Positions 25,967 through 34,647 of a stretch of DNA of 57,690 bases are shown here, piece by piece. The stretch's first letter is position 1, and every line of letters begins with the position of its first letter. The translations under genes were made by a program, and so were the position numbers. Source of the DNA: Pseudomonadaceae bacterium (lineage in GTDB: Bacteria; Pseudomonadota; Gammaproteobacteria; Pseudomonadales; Pseudomonadaceae); contig REBY01000070.1 of assembly GCA_007692485.1 (NCBI GenBank), positions 1-57,690 on the forward strand. Direction: 5' to 3'. Under the pieces are notes generated by a model, which saw nothing but the letters and a program-made list of their open reading frames with translations, did not search any database and was not told the origin of the DNA.

Positions 25967-27436
25967 TTACCTGAACGGTGGCTCATCAAAACTGCGCAAT
26001 TTACGTGAATGGAGGGCATTGAGTTGCCCGCGCAGCAGGTCGAGGGCGGCGATGCCGATGTGCAGGTGTTGGGTTACGGCACGCTGGTAGAAAGCGCCAG
26101 CGGCGCCGGGTAGTTTTATTTCGCTGTGCAGGGGTTTGTCCGAGACGCAGAGCAGGGTGCCGTAGGGTACGCGGAAGCGGTAGCCCTGGGCGGCGATGGT
26201 GCCGCTTTCCATATCCACGGCAATGGCGCGGGCCTGGTTGATCAACGGGCGTTCCTGCGCCCAGCGCAGTTCCCAGTTGCGGTCGTCGTAAGTCAGCACG
26301 GTGCCGGTGCGCAGGCGGCGCTTGAGTTCGTCGCCGTGCTCGCCGGTTACCTCCGCAGCGGCGGCTTGCAGGGCCTGCTGCACCTCGGCCAGTGCCGGCA
26401 AGGGAATATGCGGTGGCAGCACCCGGTCAAGAATACCGTCGCGGCGCATATAGGCGTGGGCCAATACGTAGTCACCGATGGTTTGGGATTGGCGTAGGCC
26501 GCCGCAGTGGCCAATCATTAGCCAGCAGTGCGGGCGCAGCACAGCGAGGTGGTCGGTGATGTTCTTGGCGTTCGAGGGGCCGACGCCGATATTCACCAGG
26601 GTTATGCCGTCGCCATCGCTGGCCAGCAGGTGATAGGCCGGCATCTGGAAGCGGTGCCAGGCGATGCTGTCGACTACCGCCTGCATATCGTCTTCGGCCA
26701 TGCCGCGTTCAATGATCACGTTGCCGGGTAACACCAGGCGTTCAAAGCGTGATTCGCTGAGCAGCATATCCATGCTGTAGCGGATGAACTGGTCAACATA
26801 GCGGTGATAGTTGGTCAGCAGTATCCAGGGCTGTACGTGTTGCCAGTCGCTGCCGGTGTAGTGCACCAGCCGGCGTAGCGAGAAGTCGACCCGCGGTGCG
26901 TCGAACAGCGCCAAGGGCAGGGTGTCGAGGCCTTCCCAGCTTTGCTGGCCATCAGCCGCGCGGTCGGTGATGGCTGCCAGGTCGGTGCCGGCAAAGACCC
27001 GTGACAGCTCGCCAGCCGTAATGCCGGAACGGGCCAGTTCATCGTGCGGCAACACATAGGGATAGGGGATGGGTTGGTCGCTCAGACCGACATTGAGTTC
27101 AATGCTGAAGTCGCGCAGCAGCGGTTCGAGCTGGTCAATCAAATAGGTGCGAAAGGCTTGCGGGTGGGTCACCGTCAAGCTGTAGGTGCCGGGGACCTGT
27201 ACGCGAGCGTAGGCGCGCACGGTACTGGGAGCTTCGCCTTGGGCCTGGTAGCTCAGGCGCAGTTCAGGGTAGCAGAATTGGCGTAATTGGTCGGCGCTGG
27301 GCAGGCTACGCTGGCTCAGGTAATCGTGCAGGGCTTGCTCCAGTGTTTCCGTGGCAAACAGGTAGAGCTCGGCCAGCCGATCGACTGCGTCGCTGGCACT
27401 GGTAACGGGTTGAAAGTCGAGATTGGGTGTCGGCAT
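25967..27436 (-). CDS. amn: AMP nucleosidase Amn
   Basis: A 489-aa protein of the Amn family: an N-terminal AMP-nucleosidase-specific domain and a C-terminal phosphorylase-like domain. The latter includes MIGHCGGLRQSQTIGDYVLA, AIAVDMESGTIAAQGYR and LCVSDKPLHSEIKLPG. It cleaves AMP to adenine and ribose 5-phosphate. Length is normal for the family. It lies between argE and argA, convergent with argE and divergent from argA. Confidence 0.93.
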   Translation of the reverse strand: MPTPNLDFQPVTSASDAVDRLAELYLFATETLEQALHDYLSQRSLPSADQLRQFCYPELRLSYQAQGEAPSTVRAYARVQVPGTYSLTVTHPQAFRTYLIDQLEPLLRDFSIELNVGLSDQPIPYPYVLPHDELARSGITAGELSRVFAGTDLAAITDRAADGQQSWEGLDTLPLALFDAPRVDFSLRRLVHYTGSDWQHVQPWILLTNYHRYVDQFIRYSMDMLLSESRFERLVLPGNVIIERGMAEDDMQAVVDSIAWHRFQMPAYHLLASDGDGITLVNIGVGPSNAKNITDHLAVLRPHCWLMIGHCGGLRQSQTIGDYVLAHAYMRRDGILDRVLPPHIPLPALAEVQQALQAAAAEVTGEHGDELKRRLRTGTVLTYDDRNWELRWAQERPLINQARAIAVDMESGTIAAQGYRFRVPYGTLLCVSDKPLHSEIKLPGAAGAFYQRAVTQHLHIGIAALDLLRGQLNALHSRKLRSFDEPPFR

Positions 27437-27493
27437 GCATGACTCTCTTGGGTCTTGATTAGTGATTACCCGATACTAGCAGCTAGCGCGGGC

Positions 27494-27523
27494 TTGCTGC
27501 GCAGGGGGAAAACTCCCTACACT
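27494..27523 (+). promoter_or_regulatory. Candidate promoter for argA
   Basis: TTGCTG (27494-27499) and TACACT (27518-27523) are separated by 18 nt. A start around 27530 would give a leader of under 20 nt before the argA ATG. A short GC-rich inverted repeat (27503-27518) lies between the two boxes. Confidence 0.4.
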
Positions 27524-27547
27524 GCGTTTTTGCCCGGAACGCAGCGA

Positions 27548-28837
27548 ATGCCTGATTACGTCAACTGGTTTCGTCACTCGACGCCCTACATCAACACCCA
27601 TCGGGATTGTACCTTTGTGGTGTTGTTGCCGGGTGAAGCCATGGCGCACCCGAATTTTACCAATATCATCCATGACATCATGCTGCTCAACAGCCTGGGC
27701 GTGCGGCTGGTGCTGGTGCACGGGTCACGTCCGCAGATTGAGGAGCGTTTGCGTCTGCGTGGCCTGCCGTCGCGGTACCATCAGGATTTGCGGGTTACTG
27801 ATATGGATACGCTGGCGGCGGTCATGGAGGCGGTGGGCAGCCTGCGCATCAGTATTGAGGCCCAATTGTGCACGGCACCTTCCGGGCAACGCTCGCGCTT
27901 GCGCGTGGTCAGCGGCAATCTGGTCACCGCCAAACCGATTGGCGTCGTCGATGGGGTGGACTATCACCATACCGGTGAGGTGCGGCGGATTGATCGCAAG
28001 GCGATCAGTCAGCATCTGGATGAGCAGGCGATTGTACTCTTGTCATCGCTGGGGTATTCGCCAACCGGTGAGGTGTTCAACCTGGCCTGTGAAGATGTGG
28101 CGACCAGTGCGGCGGTGGCGCTGGGGGCTGACAAACTGATTCTGCTGGGCCCTGATGCGGGCATTATCGACAGCGATGGCAACCTGTTGCGTGAGCTGCG
28201 CACTGCCCAGGCAGCCCCCTTGCAGGAGCAGTTGGGCCATAGCCTTGCCGGCAGCTTGCTACAGGCGGCCTGCAAAGCCTGCGTCAATGGTGTGCGGCGC
28301 AGCCATATCGTCAGCTTTGCCGAAGATGGCGCCATTCTGACGGAGCTGTTTACCCGTGATGGTGGCGGTACCCTGGTCAGCCAGGAAGCCTTCGAGATTA
28401 TTCGCCCGGCAACCATTGATGATGTCGCCGGTTTGGTCGAGTTGCTACGGCCGTTGGAAGAGGCGGGCATTCTGGTGCGCCGCTCGCGTGAAATGCTGGA
28501 AACGGAAATTGGCCAGTTCACTCTGGTTGAGCGCGATGGGGCACTCATTGGCTGCGCTGCGCTTTATCCGCTGGAAGGTTCGACGGCGGGTGAGCTGGCT
28601 TGCGTGGCGATTGATCCGGCTTATCGGCATGGGCAGCGGGGTGATCAGCTGCTGACGCACATTGAGCGCCAGTGCAAGCAACTCGGTCTGGAGACCTTGT
28701 TCGTACTCACTACGCGAACTGCTCATTGGTTCCGCGAGCGCGGCTTTGTGCCTAGCAGTGTGGAGCGGTTACCCGCCAAACGCGCCTCGCTATACAATTA
28801 TCAGCGTAACTCCAAAGTCTTTGAAAAGGCCCTGTAA
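27548..28837 (+). CDS. argA: N-acetylglutamate synthase ArgA
   Basis: A 429-aa enzyme with an amino-acid-kinase-like N-terminal domain (about residues 1-285; LVLVHGSRPQIEERL) that carries arginine feedback control. A GNAT acetyltransferase domain follows (about 290-429; GELACVAIDPAYRHGQRGDQL). It makes N-acetylglutamate, the first step of arginine synthesis. The ATG at 27548 begins the conserved sequence (MPDYVNWFRHSTPYIN); the frame is open 31 codons further upstream. Its 3' end is built into a terminator hairpin. Confidence 0.94.
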   Translation: MPDYVNWFRHSTPYINTHRDCTFVVLLPGEAMAHPNFTNIIHDIMLLNSLGVRLVLVHGSRPQIEERLRLRGLPSRYHQDLRVTDMDTLAAVMEAVGSLRISIEAQLCTAPSGQRSRLRVVSGNLVTAKPIGVVDGVDYHHTGEVRRIDRKAISQHLDEQAIVLLSSLGYSPTGEVFNLACEDVATSAAVALGADKLILLGPDAGIIDSDGNLLRELRTAQAAPLQEQLGHSLAGSLLQAACKACVNGVRRSHIVSFAEDGAILTELFTRDGGGTLVSQEAFEIIRPATIDDVAGLVELLRPLEEAGILVRRSREMLETEIGQFTLVERDGALIGCAALYPLEGSTAGELACVAIDPAYRHGQRGDQLLTHIERQCKQLGLETLFVLTTRTAHWFRERGFVPSSVERLPAKRASLYNYQRNSKVFEKAL

Positions 28838-28847
28838 CGGGCCTTTT
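28824..28847 (+). terminator. Intrinsic terminator of argA overlapping the stop codon
   Basis: AAAAGGCCC (28824-28832) pairs with GGGCCTTTT (28839-28847) around a 6-nt loop that contains part of the TAA stop at 28835-28837. The closing T-run is inside the stem end, a common compact terminator form. Confidence 0.8.
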
Positions 28848-28999
28848 ACGCCTTCTTGTTGACCCTGCGGTCACTACTTATACCTTGGTCGAATAACACC
28901 ATAGCTGGTGATTCTTTATGTTTTGCTGAATATTTCATTTATATTACCGCCCTGTCCCCCAGACCGGGATATAACAATGATGATTCAGGAGCACACCCG

Positions 29000-30301
29000 A
29001 TGAAACAATCCACCTTGGCCAGCGCTGTAGCTGCTGCTGTGCTGGCAACCAGCCTGTCCACTCAGGCGCAGGTCAGCAACGGCTTTATCAGCGACAGCTC
29101 GCTGAATCTGGGCCTGCGCAATTTTTACCTGAACCAGGATCAACGCAGTGGTAATCCGGGCTTTTCCCGTCAGGAAGAGTGGGGGCAAGGCTTTGTGTTG
29201 CAGTTCCAGTCCGGCTGGGTGGATACCGGGGCGGTGAAGTTGGGTGTAGATGCCTTGGGGCAATATGGTGTGCGTCTGGATGGCGGCGGCACTGCCGGCA
29301 AACCGGGTATTACCCGCAGCCCAGGTCAGCTCTTTCCGCTGGACAGTGATGGTAGTGCCGTCAGCGAGTTTGGTCGGGTCGATCTGATCGGCAAGTTACA
29401 GGTCGCTGAGACGCGAGTTGATCTGGGCATGCTGCGCCCGCGTCTGCCCGTTCTGACGATCAACGATGGTCGTCTACTGCCGCAAACCTTCCGTGGCGGT
29501 CAGCTGGTGTCGCGTGACATCGAGGGTCTGACCCTGCAGGCGGGCCAGATCGAACGTGTCAGTGCGCGTGCATCGACCAATTACGAAAACATGGGCATCG
29601 CTGGCGCCAGTGCCGCAGCGCGGGTCAATCAGTTCCGTTTTGCCGGTGGTGACTATCAGGTCAATGAAAACCTGACGACCAGTTACTACTTTGGCCAGTT
29701 GCAGGACTTCTATCGCCAGCACTTTCTCGGCGCGCAGCACCGCACCGCCTTGGGTGCCGGAAGCCTGAGCACGGATCTGCGCTTCTTTGATAGCAATGCT
29801 TACGGTGCCAACCGCAGCGAAACGGCCGGTTATGGTGCCAAGGTGGACAATCGCGCCATCAGCGCGATGTTCACTTACAGTCAGGCCGGGCACAGTTTTG
29901 GGTTGGGCCGCCAGCACCTCAGCGGCAAGACTGCCTTTCCGTTCATTAACAATGGCGACGGGGCTACGGCCTACCTGATCACCGACTCGCAAATCGGTAA
30001 GTTTCTGCGCGCTGAGCAGCGTACTTGGGTGGCTGAATACGGCTACAACTTTGCCGAAGTGGGTATCCCGGGTCTGCGTGCCAGCGGTAAATACCTGCGC
30101 GGTGACAATGTGCGCGGTCAGCCATCAGGGCAGGACAAGGAATGGGAGCGGGATCTGCGGGTTGATTACACAGTGCAGCAAGGTGTCATGAAAAACCTGG
30201 GCTTCTCTCTACGCCATGCCAGTCTGCGCAGCAGTGTGCCGAGCCAGCGGGATGTTGATGAAACGCGCGTTTATGTGACGTACAGTTTCGCCTTGCGTTA
30301 A
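29000..30301 (+). CDS. OprD-family outer membrane porin
   Basis: A 433-aa outer membrane protein. A cleavable signal peptide covers about residues 1-24 (KQSTLASAVAAAVLATSLSTQAQ). The mature protein starts VSNGFISDSSLNLGLRNFY, typical of OprD porins, and has alternating beta-strand sequence. It ends in an aromatic/hydrophobic strand (VYVTYSFALR). OprD proteins are monomeric 18-strand channels for amino acids or small organic acids; the substrate cannot be inferred. AGGAG lies 8 nt before the ATG. The open frame begins earlier, at 28856, without a ribosome site. It is a single gene with its own terminator. Confidence 0.88.
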   Translation: MKQSTLASAVAAAVLATSLSTQAQVSNGFISDSSLNLGLRNFYLNQDQRSGNPGFSRQEEWGQGFVLQFQSGWVDTGAVKLGVDALGQYGVRLDGGGTAGKPGITRSPGQLFPLDSDGSAVSEFGRVDLIGKLQVAETRVDLGMLRPRLPVLTINDGRLLPQTFRGGQLVSRDIEGLTLQAGQIERVSARASTNYENMGIAGASAAARVNQFRFAGGDYQVNENLTTSYYFGQLQDFYRQHFLGAQHRTALGAGSLSTDLRFFDSNAYGANRSETAGYGAKVDNRAISAMFTYSQAGHSFGLGRQHLSGKTAFPFINNGDGATAYLITDSQIGKFLRAEQRTWVAEYGYNFAEVGIPGLRASGKYLRGDNVRGQPSGQDKEWERDLRVDYTVQQGVMKNLGFSLRHASLRSSVPSQRDVDETRVYVTYSFALR

Positions 30302-30314
30302 GTGCGCGTGCATT

Positions 30315-30352
30315 AAAAAGCCCCGGCCATCATATGATGGTCGGGGCTTTTT
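30315..30352. terminator. Strong bidirectional intrinsic terminator
   Basis: A near-perfect 38-nt palindrome (AAAAAGCCCCGGCCATCA and its complement, two mismatches) sits between the convergent porin and saccharopine-dehydrogenase-like genes. It has T-runs on both strands. Confidence 0.93.
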
Positions 30353-30364
30353 GCTGCCAGGGGC

Positions 30365-31543
30365 TCAGCCTTCGAGCTTGAAGGTCAGGCCAGCATGTTC
30401 TTGCAGGCGCTTGATCAGCTTGTCGCCCATGGCGGGGGCGGTGGTCCAGATGCCGCCAGGGGTGTCAGTGGCATCGCGCAGCAGGCACAGGGCGCTTTCC
30501 GCGATCATGCGCGAGGTCGAACCGTAGCCCGGGTCTCGCTTGCCAGAGACGCTGGCCATCAGTGTCTGACCCTCTTTGCTTTCACCGATAAAGAGCACGT
30601 CATAAAAACCCGTTTCGCGCTCTTCCTTGCTTGGGCCTTCGCCTGGCTTGGGTGCCTTGTCGCTGGCCAATGAACGGTCATTACCCACATGCTCGGCGGT
30701 GGCTTTGCCTTGCTCGCCGGGGCCGGTCAGGATCATTTCGTCATAGACGAAGTCTTTGCCGTATTCATGCCCAAGCAGGTAGTTGGAGCGATGCACGTTG
30801 CGGGTGTTGATAGCCGCCATGATGAACGGCGCTGCCCAGCTATTGAGGGCGTCTTCGTGCACAGGCTTGTCGGCTGCTGGTTGCTCGGGGCCAGTAAATC
30901 CGGGTGCCAGGGCAAAGTGGTTGCTCAGCAACTGGTAAATTTCCGGATCTTTTTTAGCTGCAATCAGCGTGGCTTTAAGGCTGGCTGCGGTGCCGCCGGA
31001 GAAGGTGCCCTTCATCTTGCGTACCCGGCCCTTGACGCGTGGCAGAGTGGTGCCGAGTTGTTGCTTGGCTGCTTGCTGCAGGTACCAGACGCCGAGGTCG
31101 AAGGGGATGGAGTCGAAGCCGCAGGAAAATACAATCCGGGCGCCGCTTTGTTTGGCTGCATCGCTATGGGCGTCGATCATGTGTCGCATCCAGGCGGGTT
31201 CACCACACAGATCGACATAGTCGGTACCCAGTTCGGCGCAGGCGGCAACCAGTTCCGAGCCGTACAGTTGGTAAGGGCCAACGGTAGTCAGAATGACTTT
31301 GGTGCTGGCTACCATGGCTTTCAGGCTGGCTGGGTCACTGGTATCGGCAATCACCAGTGGAATATCAGCTGGTGCGCCAATCTCATCGCGGACAGCGGCA
31401 AGCTTGTCGGCGTTTCGGCCAGCCATGGCCCAGCGCAGACCACTATCATTGGCATATTCCTGGCTCAGATATTCGGCCACCAGGCGACCGGTATAGCCAC
31501 TGGCGCCATAAACAATCAGGTCATATTCCCGTGCTGTACTCAT
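30365..31543 (-). CDS. Saccharopine dehydrogenase NADP-binding domain protein (enoyl-reductase-like)
   Basis: A 392-aa protein. The N-terminal Rossmann fold is visible as YDLIVYGASGYTGRLVAEYL. It also has YVDLCGEPAWMRHMIDAH and IVFSCGFDSIPFDLG, typical of the bacterial saccharopine-dehydrogenase-like family that includes mycobacterial trans-acting enoyl reductase. The substrate is unknown, and true saccharopine dehydrogenase activity is unlikely. The ATG at 31541-31543 begins the conserved domain; the open frame extends 64 codons upstream into the promoter region of the divergent DUF883 operon. It appears to be a single gene. Confidence 0.83.
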   Translation of the reverse strand: MSTAREYDLIVYGASGYTGRLVAEYLSQEYANDSGLRWAMAGRNADKLAAVRDEIGAPADIPLVIADTSDPASLKAMVASTKVILTTVGPYQLYGSELVAACAELGTDYVDLCGEPAWMRHMIDAHSDAAKQSGARIVFSCGFDSIPFDLGVWYLQQAAKQQLGTTLPRVKGRVRKMKGTFSGGTAASLKATLIAAKKDPEIYQLLSNHFALAPGFTGPEQPAADKPVHEDALNSWAAPFIMAAINTRNVHRSNYLLGHEYGKDFVYDEMILTGPGEQGKATAEHVGNDRSLASDKAPKPGEGPSKEERETGFYDVLFIGESKEGQTLMASVSGKRDPGYGSTSRMIAESALCLLRDATDTPGGIWTTAPAMGDKLIKRLQEHAGLTFKLEG

Positions 31544-31788
31544 GTGTGCAATCCCATTGTGATAACAAGTTAGCGGGTGAAACACTGACAGTCTGGCACA
31601 AGGTGCCGCGGCCGCCAGGCAAGCACCAAGGGTCAACCATTCATGCCGTTCAGATAAAGCCCTCAGGGTTCCATTTCGTTGATGCGAATGCTGTACTATC
31701 ACCCTCCGGCATGGCATTAAATGGCAATGTCGCATGACCTGTATTAGTCTGTAACAGGTACGATCCGATAATTAATCAGGAGAGGACC

Positions 31789-32082
31789 ATGGCAGCAAGT
31801 AAAGACGCAGCAACTGAGGACAAGGTGCTGGATACCAGCAAGGACGAAGCCATGCAGGCTTATCAAAATCTTCTGGAAGCGAAAGAACACTTCCGAAAAG
31901 CCGCCGAAGCCGCCGGTATGGATCTGAAAGCCGAGGCCACCGATCAGTTTCTTAAAGGGAAAGACAAGGCCGAAGCGCTGGGCAATGAAGCCAGTCGTTA
32001 TATGCATGAAAAACCCTTGGCAACGCTCGGTGTTGCTTTTATCGCCGGTTTTGTCTTTTCCCAACTATTTTCCCGTAAATGA
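31789..32082 (+). CDS. DUF883/ElaB-YqjD-like ribosome- or membrane-associated protein
   Basis: A 97-aa protein: a long charged, coiled-coil-like helix (residues about 10-75, rich in Ala, Glu, Lys and Asp) followed by one C-terminal membrane segment (LATLGVAFIAGFVFSQLFS) and a basic end. This is the layout of the ElaB/YqjD/YgaM family, which are C-tail-anchored proteins; in E. coli YqjD binds ribosomes in stationary phase. GGAGAGG lies close before the ATG. The stop overlaps the next gene (ATGA type). First gene of a four-gene operon. Confidence 0.82.
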   Translation: MAASKDAATEDKVLDTSKDEAMQAYQNLLEAKEHFRKAAEAAGMDLKAEATDQFLKGKDKAEALGNEASRYMHEKPLATLGVAFIAGFVFSQLFSRK

Positions 32083-32534
32083 GTGTGCCACCCGGCCAGT
32101 TACCACCCGATGCTGACGAGGCGCCGCCTAGCGAGCAGCCTGCTGGTGTTGAGCAAGAACTGAGTGCTTGGCTGGCCTGGATACAGCAGGCAGCTGAGGC
32201 GGGTGGTACTTTTGCACAGTTACTGCAGACAGAGGTTCGCCTGGCTTTGCGCAGTGCCAGGCAGCTGCTGTTGCTCGGAATGCTCATGCTGCCATTGCTG
32301 TTGATGGCGTGGCTGGGTATGAGCTCGGCAGTGGGCTGGTTGGCTTTTACTAGTTCGGGGTCAGTGCTGCTTGGTTTGTTGGCGTTTACTGCGGTTCAAC
32401 TGGTGGTACTGGTACTGCTTGGCCGCAAAGCCAAAATATTGCGCCGCCGTTTACGTTTGCCGGCAACAAAGCAGCAAATCGAATCATTTATGCACGGAGC
32501 GTCGAAAGATGGGCACACGCCAACTGGTCGCTGA
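32079..32534 (+). CDS. DUF1469 / phage-holin-like family membrane protein (YqjE-like)
   Basis: A 151-aa protein: an acidic Pro/Glu-rich N-terminus, an amphipathic helix, then two membrane segments (about residues 66-85 and 92-113) joined by a short loop, and a very basic stretch (GRKAKILRRRLRL). This matches DUF1469 (actinobacterial holin-like / YqjE). Despite the holin name, no lysis role is implied. It overlaps the DUF883 gene by 4 bp and the next gene by 26 bp, which supports one co-translated unit like yqjD-yqjE-yqjK of E. coli. Confidence 0.82.
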   Translation: MSVPPGQLPPDADEAPPSEQPAGVEQELSAWLAWIQQAAEAGGTFAQLLQTEVRLALRSARQLLLLGMLMLPLLLMAWLGMSSAVGWLAFTSSGSVLLGLLAFTAVQLVVLVLLGRKAKILRRRLRLPATKQQIESFMHGASKDGHTPTGR

Positions 32535-32787
32535 TCTGGACGCGCTTGAGCAAAAGCTCAACTTGCAGCGGGCTACGCTGCAATTGAATACCCGCCAGCG
32601 CGCGGCGGTATTAAAGCGTATTTCGCCACTCTGGTTGCTGGTCGGTGGGCTGGCAGCCGGAGCCCTGTCTGGCCGGTTGCTGGCCTCAGGTCAGAACGCG
32701 GCCTATGTGCTGACGTTGGGCGGGCTGAAAGTCTGGCGGCTATATTCGCTGGTGATGCCCAGCATACGTGGAGCTGCCAGTGAATGA
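32509..32787 (+). CDS. YqjK-like small protein
   Basis: A 92-aa protein: an N-terminal helix with coiled-coil character (DLDALEQKLNLQRATLQL), then a hydrophobic glycine-rich segment (PLWLLVGGLAAGALSGRLL), then a weaker second hydrophobic stretch. Its position and layout correspond to YqjK in the enterobacterial yqjDEK cluster, but the sequence is divergent, so the name is by context. The ATG at 32509 has GGAG about 12 nt upstream and lies inside the end of the DUF1469 gene. It overlaps the next gene by 4 bp. Confidence 0.7.
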   Translation: MGTRQLVADLDALEQKLNLQRATLQLNTRQRAAVLKRISPLWLLVGGLAAGALSGRLLASGQNAAYVLTLGGLKVWRLYSLVMPSIRGAASE

Positions 32788-33962
32788 GTGAGCCGGCGGA
32801 CATGAGCACGGATGCGGATGACGCTGATTTTTTCCCCGGCAAGCCCGGTGCGTCGAAGGCGCTGTATTGGCTCTTGGGTTTGGCGTTGCTCTATACCCTG
32901 TATTTTGCCAAAACGCTGTTGATGCCGATTGTAGTGGCCGGGCTGTTTACGCTGCTACTTGGCCCCATCGTTGCCTGGCTTAAATCTTTCCATGTGCCGC
33001 GTACCTTCTCGGCTGTGCTCTTGTTGTGTGCCATCGGTGGCCCGTTCACCCTGCTGGCCGTTGAATTGTCCGAGCCGGCGCAACGCTGGGCCAAACAAGT
33101 GCCCGAGCTGACCGCGAAGGTTACCGAGCAGCTATCTATCCTGACAGATGGGCTGGAGCCAGAGCAGGGTCCATTGATTGAAACCCGCCCTGAGGAGCAG
33201 CGCCAAGGCGGCTTGTTCTCCTGGTTTCGTGGCGAGGTAGAGCAGGAGGTCAGTGAGCCCTCAGCGGATGATGAAAACGGCGATGACGATCCCGTGAGCG
33301 CCAAGCTCAAGGAAGGCGGGTTGGAAATGCTGGTCTCCATGTTGGCGGCCGCCCCTCTGATCATCGCCCAGCTGGTTACCTGCATCATTCTGACTCTGTT
33401 TCTGCTGGTGTTTGGTCCGCGCTTGTTCGAGACCTTTGTCGATAACTTTCCTCAGGTGCGGGATAAACGCCGCACTATTTGTCTTGTCGGGGCCATGCAG
33501 CGTGAGCTGTCACGCTATATTGTCACGGTCAGCTTGATCAATGCGGGGTTGGGCCTGACGACGGCGTTGGTGCTTTGGATGCTGGGTATGGATGACCCGC
33601 TGCTCTGGGGCGTTATGGTCGGACTGCTGAATTTTGCCCCTTACGTCGGCCCCTTGGTTAGCTTGGCTGTACTCAGTCTGGCTGGTATCGCCCAATATGG
33701 CCTGGAGTGGGTGGCGCTGTTGCCGGCCGTGGTGTATTTCAGTATCAATATGTTTGAGGCGCAGCTGGTTACCCCGTTAGTGCTGGGGCGCAACATGCGC
33801 CTGAATCCTTTGATTATCATCGTTTGGCTGATGATCTGTGGCTGGCTTTGGGGAGCCGTGGGTGTGCTTCTGGCTGTGCCCCTGCTGGTGTGTCTGAAAC
33901 TGGCTGCAGCCCAACTCAATGTAATGGGTAACTGGATCAGGCTGGTCGAAACCCGCGCCTGA
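32784..33962 (+). CDS. AI-2E transporter family (PerM/TqsA-type) membrane protein
   Basis: A 392-aa protein with about eight membrane segments and a hydrophilic acidic insert at roughly residues 120-175. The signatures PIVVAGLFTLLLGPIVAWL near the N-terminus and MVGLLNFAPYVGPLVSL in the C-terminal half are typical of the AI-2E exporter family. Members export autoinducer-2 or act as sodium/proton antiporters; many have unknown cargo. It overlaps the YqjK-like gene by 4 bp and closes the four-gene envelope operon. Confidence 0.85.
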   Translation: MSEPADMSTDADDADFFPGKPGASKALYWLLGLALLYTLYFAKTLLMPIVVAGLFTLLLGPIVAWLKSFHVPRTFSAVLLLCAIGGPFTLLAVELSEPAQRWAKQVPELTAKVTEQLSILTDGLEPEQGPLIETRPEEQRQGGLFSWFRGEVEQEVSEPSADDENGDDDPVSAKLKEGGLEMLVSMLAAAPLIIAQLVTCIILTLFLLVFGPRLFETFVDNFPQVRDKRRTICLVGAMQRELSRYIVTVSLINAGLGLTTALVLWMLGMDDPLLWGVMVGLLNFAPYVGPLVSLAVLSLAGIAQYGLEWVALLPAVVYFSINMFEAQLVTPLVLGRNMRLNPLIIIVWLMICGWLWGAVGVLLAVPLLVCLKLAAAQLNVMGNWIRLVETRA

Positions 33963-33978
33963 TCCGGTCGATGCCAGT

Positions 33979-34626
33979 TTAGCTCGGCATTTTCACGCCG
34001 GTGCCACTCAAGCCGCAGTATCCGCCCGGGTTCTTGTGCAAGTACTGCTGATGATAATCTTCCGCGTAGTAAAACTCGCCAACCGGCAGAATCTCAGTGG
34101 TTACCGGATCGAGCCCGGCATCTTGCAGGGCGTTGGCGTAGTTGGCCTTGCTGACTTCGGCGAGGGTGCGATGGTGCATGTTGCTGACATAGATGCCTGA
34201 GCGATATTGGGTGCCTATGTCATTGCCCTGACGCATGCCCTGGGTCGGATCATGTGCCTCCCAGAATACCCGGAACAGGTCCTCCAGGCTGGTATGTTCG
34301 GGGTCAAACACCACCAGCACCACTTCGTTGTGCCCGGTCCGGCCGGAGCATACCTCTTCGTAGGTCGGGTTGGGTGTCAGGCCGCCACAGTAGCCTACTG
34401 CCGTAGTGAAAATGCCCGGTAGCTGCCAGAAGCGGCGCTCGGCACCCCAGAAACAACCCATGCCGAAAACGATTTGCTGCATATTCTCCGGGAAGGGCGG
34501 TTGAATGCGGGTATTTAGCACAGCGTGAAGGGTGCTGGTGGTGATGGCTGTGTCGCGGCCGGGAAGTGCTTCTTCGGCAGTCGGCAGACGGAGTTTGTGC
34601 TCTGGGGGTTGGCGACGAAAAAACAT
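33979..34626 (-). CDS. msrA: Peptide methionine sulfoxide reductase MsrA
   Basis: A 215-aa protein. The active-site Cys is in [14 protein letters not shown], followed by TTAVGYCGG and [12 protein letters not shown]. Near the C-terminus are AEDYHQQYL and GYCGL with a recycling Cys. The N-terminal extension ([13 protein letters not shown]) is shared by Pseudomonas and E. coli MsrA. It repairs methionine-S-sulfoxide in proteins. It follows cysQ by 21 nt in the same direction, so nudE-cysQ-msrA may be one transcript. Confidence 0.95.
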   Translation of the reverse strand: MFFRRQPPEHKLRLPTAEEALPGRDTAITTSTLHAVLNTRIQPPFPENMQQIVFGMGCFWGAERRFWQLPGIFTTAVGYCGGLTPNPTYEEVCSGRTGHNEVVLVVFDPEHTSLEDLFRVFWEAHDPTQGMRQGNDIGTQYRSGIYVSNMHHRTLAEVSKANYANALQDAGLDPVTTEILPVGEFYYAEDYHQQYLHKNPGGYCGLSGTGVKMPS

Positions 34627-34647
34627 ATTTGCACCTCGTGGCGGGAT

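Noticed and set aside
27522-27544. CTGCGTT/AACGCAG hairpin just before argA as a translational switch
   Set aside because: The best promoter candidate (-10 at 27518-27523) would start transcription inside the hairpin, so it would not form in the mRNA.
28903-28990. Sigma-54 promoter for the porin gene
   Set aside because: A GG and GC pair are present, but their spacing does not fit the -24/-12 consensus.
32079-32534. Phage holin as evidence of a prophage
   Set aside because: The DUF1469 holin-like family is chromosomal; no lysin, phage structural or integrase genes are nearby.
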